Shown here piece after piece: positions 7,900-14,848 of a stretch of DNA of 64,000 nt. Source of the stretch: 13-2-20CM-66-19 sp963760225 (GTDB taxonomy: Bacteria; Pseudomonadota; Gammaproteobacteria; Steroidobacterales; Steroidobacteraceae); assembly GCA_963760225.1 (NCBI GenBank), contig CAVXCD010000003.1:62001-126000 (forward strand), in the 5' to 3' direction. The translations under genes were made by a program, and so were the position numbers. Each line of letters opens with the position of its first letter. The first letter of the stretch is position 1. Under the pieces are notes generated by a model, which worked only from the letters and a program-made list of their open reading frames with translations, made no database searches and was not told the origin of the DNA.

Positions 7900-8589
7900 C
7901 TAAGATGCCGTGCTGAAATACGTCCAAATCAACGAAATGCTATCGATAAAGCCGTGACAAGCAATGTTCATCCAAAGGTTGCGTTTATTAACGAGATACA
8001 TGACTCCGAGCAGTAGTCCGATCTCGGTAGTTCCAATGGCACCGGCCAAGCCCTGATACTTGTGAGCTGCGCCAAAAATCAGACTGCTCACCAGCAGTGC
8101 TGAAATCCATCCTGCCCGGTTATCGCCTATCAAATCTGAGATCCGATTCATCAAGTATCCGCGAAAAACCATCTCCTCTCCGAAGGCAGCCACGGTCCAA
8201 GCAACAGACAGCCAACCCGTAAGCGCGAGCACGTTCCCATGAATGCCTTCAAAGCGAGAGTTGTTTGGTGGCGTGCCGGCAAAGCGCGCAACAAATGGTC
8301 CGACCAGCAAGTTGACCACAACACAGATCACAACGGCCGAGAGCAGCGCGATTAGCAAGGCTTTCCACCAGTACTTTGGCCTTCTAAGTCCAACGGCACT
8401 CCAGGTTAGACCACGCAGCCAAAATGAGAGCGAAGCAAACGTCAGCAGCAATAGTTGAACACTAAAGGGAAATATACGAACGAAGCACAGGCCCGTCGCA
8501 AGTACCAGTTCGAGGAAAATCGCTGCCTTGCTAGTTCGGCTCAGTCGGCCAAGGTGGTCATGGATGACCGCAATGATTGAAGGCGTCAT
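7900..8589 (-). CDS. CPBP-family intramembrane metalloprotease
   Basis: 229 residues, with about six to seven hydrophobic segments. The ABI/CPBP motifs are present: GEEMVFRGYL (Glu-Glu...Arg), FGAAHKYQG (His) and NIACHGFIDS (His), the conserved groups of this Rce1-like family. It should lie in the inner membrane and cleave or bind peptides there; the substrate is unknown. The ATG at 8589 lacks a strong Shine-Dalgarno. The neighbours are unrelated scars of mobile DNA, so it gives no operon clue. Confidence 0.85.
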   Translation of the reverse strand: MTPSIIAVIHDHLGRLSRTSKAAIFLELVLATGLCFVRIFPFSVQLLLLTFASLSFWLRGLTWSAVGLRRPKYWWKALLIALLSAVVICVVVNLLVGPFVARFAGTPPNNSRFEGIHGNVLALTGWLSVAWTVAAFGEEMVFRGYLMNRISDLIGDNRAGWISALLVSSLIFGAAHKYQGLAGAIGTTEIGLLLGVMYLVNKRNLWMNIACHGFIDSISLIWTYFSTAS

Positions 8590-8937
8590 CTATATATTCG
8601 ATGCGTAAGAATGTCTGCCCATTTTGGGAAGAAGTATACGGCCGCCGTTAACAGGGGTTTGTGACGCCAACCGGCATCACCGGGTCAGCCAAACTGGCAT
8701 ATCAGGGTGCTGACAGACAAGATTTTTGCCTTTTTTTGGCGCAGTGCCTCGGACCGACTTAGCGCACCAATCACTAGCCCGCCCGATAGCCGCCATTCGT
8801 CAATAGCCGCTTCAGGTCGGTGCGTAGGCTTCCCTGTCAAGGAGCAACTGCGACGGCAGTGATGATGGTAAACACACTGGCGCGCGGACAGCGCGCAGCG
8901 CAGACAGCGTAGGTACCTCCGTGGAGCGCCGATGAGG

Positions 8938-9050
8938 GGTGTGCCGCGAATGTGCCGACTTCAGACTTGGTGTGCCGTAAGTGTGCCTTGGTGTGCCTGG
9001 GGACGGGGCTGGCAAGCGCTGCAAGTGGTTGATTTATAAGCCCCCTAGAA
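8938..9050 (+). repeat. GTGTGCC-rich element-end repeat, copy B
   Basis: Heptamers GTGTGCC or TGTGCC are seen at about 8940, 8951, 8970, 8981 and 8990, followed by a GC-rich stretch and the shared tail GATTTATAAGCCCCCTAGAA. It is homologous to 2901-3005, and both are followed by a tRNA-Phe 3' half. Confidence 0.6.
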
Positions 9051-9060
9051 TCACCGAAAA

Positions 9061-9108
9061 CGGACTGAAAATCCGCGTGTCGGTGGTTCGATTCCGCCCC
9101 TGGCGACC
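9061..9108 (+). repeat. tRNA-Phe 3'-half direct repeat (att-like), copy 2
   Basis: Identical to copy 1 except that the end reads CTGGCGACC, not CTGGCCACC. The stop codon of the integrase remnant (9111-9113, minus strand) lies 3 nt beyond it, the classic layout of an integrase gene beside its att core. Confidence 0.85.
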
Positions 9109-9110
9109 AT

Positions 9111-9392
9111 TCAACATGCTGATTTGCTCAAGTTTTCTACGGTTGGTAGCTCGAGTTGAGTTGACAGATTGGCAACAGTTTCCATTTTGTTTCCAAAAAC
9201 CAAGGATGCGAGCCGATCGCCGCTCGGATCGTGCTCGCGCGGGAGCATGTGGCTGTAGACATTCAGCGTAAAGGACGCGGGGGCGTGTCCCATGAGCCTC
9301 GACACACGAACGATGTCCTCCCCGTTGCTGATCATCAAGCTTGCGAACGTGTGTCTCAGATCGTGGAAGCGAACGATTCCGCCCCTGACCAC
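9111..9392 (-). pseudogene. tyrosine recombinase (integrase), C-terminal remnant
   Basis: About 93 residues of the catalytic domain: RFHDLRHTFASLMI carries the HxxR box, LMGHAPASFTLNVY carries the GH pair and the nucleophilic Tyr, followed by SHMLPREHD. The N-terminal half, including the arm- and core-binding domains and the first catalytic Arg, is missing. The break coincides with a 20-nt copy of the tRNA-Phe 3' end (9374-9393), so the deletion probably arose by recombination between att cores. It is not functional by itself. Confidence 0.85.
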
Positions 9393-9393
9393 C
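9374..9393 (+). repeat. tRNA-Phe 3'-end repeat (att-like), short copy
   Basis: CGATTCCGCCCCTGACCACC matches the tRNA-Phe 3' end at 19 of 20 positions, in the same orientation as the other copies. It marks the break point of the integrase remnant and the start of non-element sequence (the SnoaL-like gene stops at 9412). Confidence 0.65.
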
Positions 9394-9411
9394 CATAAGG
9401 CGGTTCTTGCT

Positions 9412-9903
9412 TCACAGCTTCTCCACTTTTCCGACCTTTATGGTCTTGACGAGCCAGTGACCGTCTACGCGTGCGAGCGTCATGTCGGAGAATGAGTGCG
9501 CGCCGATTACGTTGTGATCCGCATCCATCCACAGACATTCAAAGTACAGCGTCCCGGTGTCGCCCTTGGCGTGAGCATGTATGCGGAACGCGGGCGTATA
9601 CCCTATCCAATGATTATCGGGTCGATACGGCGCGCCAACGTCTCTCCAGTAAGTGCGGACTTGATCCTTGCCTTGATAGACCTTGTTCCCGTGGGCCGTG
9701 TCCGTGAGTACAGCATCGTCGGAATACAGACTCATCATAAGATCCAGATCTTTGTTGGGTAGCACACTCCCGGCCGTATGAAATGTCACCTCGATGTTGC
9801 GGAGCTGCAGCACATCGGCCGGGCTGCCAGAGTCCATCGGCGCAGTCGCGGCCAAGCCTGCCGCAGAAGCTACCCAACAAAGTGTGAAGAGAATGCGATT
9901 CAC
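9412..9903 (-). CDS. exported NTF2/SnoaL-like domain protein
   Basis: 163 residues from a GTG start at 9903, chosen because GGGAGGGG lies 5 nt upstream; this gives a proper signal peptide (MNRILFTLCWVASAAGLAAT). The remainder is a cone-shaped NTF2-like domain: NKDLDLMMSLYSDDAVLTD is the usual strand entry and GHWLVKTIKVGKVEKL the C-terminal strand. SnoaL-like proteins are enzymes or binding proteins with very diverse ligands. It is the last gene of a probable operon with the M49-like and MBL genes (53-nt gap). Confidence 0.75.
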   Translation of the reverse strand: MNRILFTLCWVASAAGLAATAPMDSGSPADVLQLRNIEVTFHTAGSVLPNKDLDLMMSLYSDDAVLTDTAHGNKVYQGKDQVRTYWRDVGAPYRPDNHWIGYTPAFRIHAHAKGDTGTLYFECLWMDADHNVIGAHSFSDMTLARVDGHWLVKTIKVGKVEKL

Positions 9904-9956
9904 CTGTCCCCTCCCGGTCCGCGATGTGTATTGAGAAACGATCGTCGATGCTCGAT

Positions 9957-11636
9957 TCACTGAACTTCCGCCGGGCTGAGGTGGTCCGCGGTACGGTAGA
10001 TCGGGCGTTGTAGCGCCGGCGTCGGTCCAAGCCGCGCCAATACCTCGCGGATCGTCGGAGTTACTACGGCATAGTGCTGCAACAAGGACTTGACCGCTGT
10101 CGCGTCACCCTTTGCCATTGGTGAGATGAATTCCCTCGCAGCCAGGACAATGTCGGCGGCGGCGGCAGCCGAGTCGATCTTGACGCGCCCGTCAGCACCC
10201 AAACAGATCGCGCGGTCCTCGAGCAGGTGATTGAGGATGTAAGTCGAACCTTGACAGGACGTGCAGGAGGACAGGCTACCGCGAGCGCGAGAGAGTGCCG
10301 GGAGCAGAAACGCGCTATAGAGCGACGTGGCTTCGCGCCGTTCAAGATAGCCGTGCTCGATCAGATAGCGGTGACCCCAAAGTGACAGGAGCATCGAGCG
10401 AATCTGGCTTGCAACGGCACCATTTTCACGCAAGGCATCGGTGATCGGCCGCTTGGTTCCGGTGACGAGCTGCGGTCCGAGCGAGTCGAATACACGCACG
10501 AACATTACCTCGTCGCGGATATCCTCGAATCGCAACTGCGATCTGTCCGTGTCCGTCAATACGGCGTCGGCCATGGGCTTAAATGTGGTGTCATATCTCA
10601 GCTTGAGGATGTTGTTGTACGTGCCGGTGCGCGCGCCAGCCGTATTCAAAACACGCAAATCGTTTGGAAGCCCGTAACCGGCGCGGACCGCGGCCGCCGC
10701 TATGCCGCCGTGATAGATAGCGTCGAGAATCACGATCGGCGCGGCGGCAGCCAGCTTGCGCCCCCGCAGCTCGGGGGCGAGCGGCAAATGATCCTCGAGC
10801 TCCTGCAAGCGCGACGATATCTGACTCATGCGCTGTGTCGCCGGCTCATTCACCAGTCCAATGGAGGCTGTGAAAGCCGCCTTGACGGCAAACCAGGCGT
10901 CGTCGTCGACCTCATCTGGCCCCAACACGACATCGATTGGTCCCTTGAGGCCGACAAAGGCGACGTCGCTGGCGTAGTAGTTATCGTCCAACAACGCCTG
11001 CGTGCGTAAGGTCAGGTATTCTCTGAGTGTCTCCTCGTGAGTGAGGGCCGCTGCTTCGCGAAGTGCGCCGGCGGCCTCGACCAGTCCATCTCGATAGTGG
11101 CGGCTATACGGGACCACACTGAAGCGATCGCTCGATCCGCGTTCGATTGTCGTGAAGGAATCGAGTGCCTGTTTGCGCGCGGGCGCCGTCAATGTGGCAA
11201 GCCAGGCATCGATGTCGTGTTTGGTGGTGCCTGAGGGATAAAAGTCACCAATCGGCCGCGCGAGCGGAACCCCGGCGATGAATGCGGTGCCGGCCCTGTC
11301 CCACGGGCCCTTGAAGAAATCCAGGGCGTCGAGCTCCTCCTGCGCTGTCGATGCCTGAACGGCCTGCCGCTGGGCTATCAATGCACGCGTGCCCGGCCAC
11401 ACCTGCCGCATATACAACGCGTCCAGTTGCCGGGCAGCCCGGATAAGCGGGACCAGCGCGGCCTGTTCGCTTGCGGGGAGAGCGGTGATGTCCACCTCGA
11501 TCGCGACCGGCTTGAGAGCTGGCAATGACGGGGTTCCGGCGGCCTGTGCAGTCGCTGCGAGGCAGAGCAATACGCAGACGGGTACCGCCCGAAGTGTCAG
11601 CTGTGCGAGAACGTGGCAGCGCATGGCTTTCGGCAT
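9957..11636 (-). CDS. exported peptidase M49-like protein without the zinc motif
   Basis: 559 residues with a signal peptide (VCVLLCLAATAQAAG). The sequence follows the dipeptidyl-peptidase III (M49)-like pattern: a GPDEVDDDAWFAVKAAFTAS stretch matches the family's GPYE...D.l...KAAFEA region, with LQELEDHLP after it. Where the zinc site HExxGH and the second EE-A-D box should stand I read RDEVMFVRVFDSLGP and VASQIRSMLLSLWG, so the ligands His, Glu and Glu appear lost. It is therefore likely a non-catalytic homologue. It lies 20 nt after the MBL gene and belongs to the same operon. The family call is by pattern only. Confidence 0.55.
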   Translation of the reverse strand: MPKAMRCHVLAQLTLRAVPVCVLLCLAATAQAAGTPSLPALKPVAIEVDITALPASEQAALVPLIRAARQLDALYMRQVWPGTRALIAQRQAVQASTAQEELDALDFFKGPWDRAGTAFIAGVPLARPIGDFYPSGTTKHDIDAWLATLTAPARKQALDSFTTIERGSSDRFSVVPYSRHYRDGLVEAAGALREAAALTHEETLREYLTLRTQALLDDNYYASDVAFVGLKGPIDVVLGPDEVDDDAWFAVKAAFTASIGLVNEPATQRMSQISSRLQELEDHLPLAPELRGRKLAAAAPIVILDAIYHGGIAAAAVRAGYGLPNDLRVLNTAGARTGTYNNILKLRYDTTFKPMADAVLTDTDRSQLRFEDIRDEVMFVRVFDSLGPQLVTGTKRPITDALRENGAVASQIRSMLLSLWGHRYLIEHGYLERREATSLYSAFLLPALSRARGSLSSCTSCQGSTYILNHLLEDRAICLGADGRVKIDSAAAAADIVLAAREFISPMAKGDATAVKSLLQHYAVVTPTIREVLARLGPTPALQRPIYRTADHLSPAEVQ

Positions 11637-11656
11637 CAGCAGTCCGCCAGGAAGTT

Positions 11657-12787
11657 CTAGGACATCGCCCCGAAGGAATAGCGGCTCCCGGTATAGGAGC
11701 GGATGAATCTATCGGGCATCTCTCTTTGCACCATATCGATGAATACCTCCCCGGTGCAGTGCATGGGGATGATGCAGTCGGGATTGATCTCCTTCAACGC
11801 CGCCACCGTTTCACGCACGTACTCTTCCTTATGGGGTGCCAAGTGAAATCCACCCACCACCGCGTGCACCTTTCTGACGCCGGAAACGTCCATGGCGCGC
11901 TTCACTGTGTTCACCACCCCGCGATGACTGCAGGAGGTCAGCACGACCAGGCCACGTCCCCTGACGTTGAAGCAGGTCGCCAGTTCGTGCGCGAAATCGT
12001 CAGGAATGACGGTCGCCGTTCGTTTGTTTTCCGACAGCTTGTCGGGATAGCAGCCGACTCCGTCGTGGATGCCGACGGTCATGCGCGTCGGCGAAAGCAC
12101 CTTTTCGAACGTCGTCACCGGAATCTGTCCGGTGGTAAACGCGTGACCGCCAATCACAGCTGGCGCTTCTGCGAACACGACCTTCAGTCTGGCTTCGGCG
12201 AGCGCCTTGCGGTCCAGGTAACCGAAGTCCTGTGGTGTATCGAGGGTCAACTCTCGAGTGCAAAAGCATTCTTCGCCGCCCAGGTACAAGGGAAGATCGG
12301 GCCGGAGCTTGCCACGGTTCGCTCTCAAGAACCCGACCAACCCGCCAAAATGGTCATAGTGGCCGTGGCTCAGGATCAGCGCATCGATGTCACCGGGTGC
12401 TATCTTGAGCATGCCCAGATTGTTGTTCAGGGTCTCGGGTGTGAAGCCGAAGTCGATCAACATGTGGCGAGTCTGGTCGCCGCGCCCGGATTCCACATGC
12501 ATGGCAAGCCCGAACTCGCCGAGCAGCGATTTTCCCGCCGGCGGCAGGCCAAAGCGTTGGATGTCGACTTCTCCGATCTTTACGTTGGGAGAGATGGCTA
12601 GTTGATAGCTATCGGTGACTACCCGCACCGCCAGGTGATCCACCTCGGGCACTGGTGTGCTCAAGGCCTGCGCCCGTGCCGGCCTCGCCCCTCCCAGCAG
12701 TCCTGCCACTAGGTAGCTGAGCATGGTGGCGCCGCCGCCACAGAGCACCTGACGTCGCGACAAGTCTGAATCATGCAAGTGCGACAT
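11657..12787 (-). CDS. Tat-exported MBL-fold metallo-hydrolase
   Basis: 376 residues. The N-terminus has a twin-arginine signal (SRRQVLCGGGATMLSYLVAG). The metallo-beta-lactamase fold shows LSHGHYDHFGG (HxHxDH variant HGHYDH), SCSHRGVVN and IPMHCTGE. This arrangement, with the SCSH and the late MHC motif, resembles the subgroup annotated as methyl(ribofuranosyl)aminobenzene-phosphate synthase-like hydrolases rather than beta-lactamases. The ATG at 12787 has GGAGGAGAGGAC upstream. First gene of a three-gene operon for exported proteins, divergent from the winged-helix/TPR regulator. Confidence 0.85.
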   Translation of the reverse strand: MSHLHDSDLSRRQVLCGGGATMLSYLVAGLLGGARPARAQALSTPVPEVDHLAVRVVTDSYQLAISPNVKIGEVDIQRFGLPPAGKSLLGEFGLAMHVESGRGDQTRHMLIDFGFTPETLNNNLGMLKIAPGDIDALILSHGHYDHFGGLVGFLRANRGKLRPDLPLYLGGEECFCTRELTLDTPQDFGYLDRKALAEARLKVVFAEAPAVIGGHAFTTGQIPVTTFEKVLSPTRMTVGIHDGVGCYPDKLSENKRTATVIPDDFAHELATCFNVRGRGLVVLTSCSHRGVVNTVKRAMDVSGVRKVHAVVGGFHLAPHKEEYVRETVAALKEINPDCIIPMHCTGEVFIDMVQREMPDRFIRSYTGSRYSFGAMS

Positions 12788-12907
12788 GTCCTCTCCTCCG
12801 TCCGCCGTTCAAGCGAGCTGGCATTAGCTCGAGCGTACTGCCCCTGCTTCTAGTAGTCCTTGGGGACACCTGCTATTTTTCTGAATAAATTCTCAGGACC
12901 GCATGGC

Positions 12908-14650
12908 ATGCCTCCCGGCCAATACGAGTTCGGCGCGTACCGCCTCGACGAACAAGGCCCGATGCTGTTCCGAGATGGCGAGCGCGTGCCCCTGCCTCCC
13001 AAGGTAGTCGAGCTCCTGGTTACTCTCGTGCAGGCGGCAGGCAGAGTGTTGACACGAGAACAGCTGCTGCAGCAACTGTGGCCCGATGCGGTTGTTGAGG
13101 AGGGGAGCCTCACTTCACATATTTCTCTGCTGCGTAAGGCACTTGCAGGGGGCGGCAACGGCCCCGAGTTAATCGAAACCGTGCCAAAGCGTGGCTACCG
13201 GTTCGTGGCGCCAGTGAAGCCCGCGCGATTCGACAGGGCGGAGAGCGGGCCACGAAGGGTAATGCTGGTAGTCCTGCCGTTCGAGAACCTCACAACCGGG
13301 GATAAATACGACTATTTCAGCGACGGTCTGACTGAGGAGATGATCACGGAGTTGGCTCGTTTGAGCCCGGAGCGCCTCGGGGTGATCGCCCGGACCTCGG
13401 CGATGCAGTTCAAGTCGACTACCAAGAACATCGCACAGATCGGTGGCGAGCTCGGCGTGTCCCATGTCCTGGAGGGTTCCGTGCGCCGTGCCGGGGAGCG
13501 GGTGCGCATCACGTCACAGCTGATCCGTGTCAGCGATGAAACGCACCTGTGGGCTCAGAGCTACGAGCGAGGCCTGCATGATGTGCTCCAGGTGCAGGCC
13601 GAGGTGGCTCGTGCCGTGGCGCAAGAGATCCAGATCAAATTGACGCCGCATGACGAGCAGCGCCTTCAGCCTGAAAAGCGGCGTTCAGTCAACCCGCAGG
13701 CACACGAGCTCTACCTTCGCGGCCGGCATTTCTGGTACCGGCGTACGGAAGAGGGCATGCGCAAGAGCATCGAGTGCTTCGAAGAAGCACTGCGCCACGA
13801 CCCGGGTTTCGCCGCGGCCTATGACGGGATCTCCGACGCCCACACAATGCTTGCCTGCCGTGGGATAACTCCCGTCGCGGAGTCGTTCCACAAGGCCAAG
13901 GCAGCTGCCCGGCAATCCGTGAGAATCGAGCCGGAGCTCGGTGAAGGCTACGCGTCGCTGGCTCACGTGCGTTTGCACGACTGGGACTGGGTTGGCCTCG
14001 AAGACGACTTCCGCCGTTCGATGGAGCTCGACCCCGGATACGCCATCGCTCACTACTGGTACGCGGAATACCTCATGGCAATGGGCAGGACCACGGAAGC
14101 GCTCGCAAGAGTGCAGCACAGCTGGGAGTTGGATCCGCTGAACTCCGTGATTAATGCCTCGGTTGGAATGATTCACTACTTGGCGCACGACTACGATGGG
14201 GCGCTGGTGGCCCTGCGGCGAGGGCTCGAAGTCGACCCCACCCATTACGTGTCACACCTGCGGGTGGGTCTCGTGTGCCTGCAGAAGAATCTGGTGAACG
14301 AGGCGATCGATGCGATGCGACAGGCGGTGAGGCATTCGGTAGGCAGCACCGAGGCTTTGGCGGGCTTGGCGCAGGCTCACGGTGTCGCCGGAGACACGCC
14401 CACTATGGCGAGAATCGTTGAGGAGCTCGGCGGAAGTGGTCACCGCTATGTTTCACCGTACAACGTCGCAAGGGTTTACGGGGCGATTGACGACAAGCAG
14501 CAAGCACTCCAATGGCTCGAGAGAGCGTACCAGGAACATAACCCGGATCTGATCGAGCTGACTCGTGACCCCTCTTTTGCAAGCCTACGATCCGACGCGA
14601 AATTCCGCGAGCTGATGAGCAAAGTCGGTTTCAACCTAACACGTGGTTGA
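12908..14650 (+). CDS. winged-helix (CadC/OmpR-type) regulator with TPR repeats
   Basis: 580 residues from the ATG at 12908 (AGGA about 10 nt upstream); a TTG at 12860 would add 16 residues. Domains: OmpR/CadC winged helix (~5-100, with PPKVVELLVTLVQAAGRVLT and ETVPKRGYRFVAPV), a FlgO/TolB-N-like domain (~115-240: VVLPFENLTTGDKYDYFSDG, VSHVLEGSVRRAGERVRI), then TPR repeats to the end. No transmembrane helix is evident, unlike CadC. It is divergent from the MBL operon (12787-9412) with a 120-bp gap and is the likely regulator. The signal is unknown. Confidence 0.85.
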   Translation: MPPGQYEFGAYRLDEQGPMLFRDGERVPLPPKVVELLVTLVQAAGRVLTREQLLQQLWPDAVVEEGSLTSHISLLRKALAGGGNGPELIETVPKRGYRFVAPVKPARFDRAESGPRRVMLVVLPFENLTTGDKYDYFSDGLTEEMITELARLSPERLGVIARTSAMQFKSTTKNIAQIGGELGVSHVLEGSVRRAGERVRITSQLIRVSDETHLWAQSYERGLHDVLQVQAEVARAVAQEIQIKLTPHDEQRLQPEKRRSVNPQAHELYLRGRHFWYRRTEEGMRKSIECFEEALRHDPGFAAAYDGISDAHTMLACRGITPVAESFHKAKAAARQSVRIEPELGEGYASLAHVRLHDWDWVGLEDDFRRSMELDPGYAIAHYWYAEYLMAMGRTTEALARVQHSWELDPLNSVINASVGMIHYLAHDYDGALVALRRGLEVDPTHYVSHLRVGLVCLQKNLVNEAIDAMRQAVRHSVGSTEALAGLAQAHGVAGDTPTMARIVEELGGSGHRYVSPYNVARVYGAIDDKQQALQWLERAYQEHNPDLIELTRDPSFASLRSDAKFRELMSKVGFNLTRG

Positions 14651-14654
14651 CCAC

Positions 14655-14758
14655 CGGGTGCCAGGAATGTGTCGAACTCAACTTGGGTGTGCCGTGATTG
14701 TGCCTTGGTGTGCCCGGGGTCGGGGCTGGCAAGCGTTGCAAGTGGTTGATTGATAAAG
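14655..14758 (+). repeat. GTGTGCC-rich element-end repeat, copy C
   Basis: Homologous to copies A and B from the first GTGTG-type heptamers to the GATTGATAAAGC tail, where similarity stops exactly before the CCCCTAGAATC that precedes the tRNA part in A and B. No tRNA-Phe piece follows. It starts 4 nt after the TPR regulator gene. Confidence 0.55.
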
Positions 14759-14848
14759 CTGCACGCCAACCGTGGAAGGCTCGAGTCGGTACCCGCCTGG
14801 CGCAGTTCGAGAGTGCCGACGCCGAGCTCCTCGAGTGGCTGGCCATTC

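Larger units (their letters stand above)
8590..9110. other. intergenic region with element-end repeats
   Basis: 8590-8937 holds nothing recognisable except a T-rich stretch near 8727-8738. From 8938 the GTGTGCC block (copy B) and a tRNA-Phe 3' half follow. No gene is supported. Confidence 0.6.

Noticed and set aside
8722..8742. Rho-independent terminator at the T-rich stretch
   Set aside because: No GC-rich hairpin precedes the T run, and no gene ends nearby in the right direction.
9034..9396. Long minus-strand frame with GRNRTTDTRIFSPF-like text through the tRNA-Phe piece
   Set aside because: This is the well-known spurious translation of tRNA-Phe 3' sequence. The real coding signal on this strand is the integrase remnant in another frame.
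11525..12601. 358-residue frame on the + strand
   Set aside because: Antisense to the MBL-fold gene, which has a Tat signal, metal motifs and a ribosome site.
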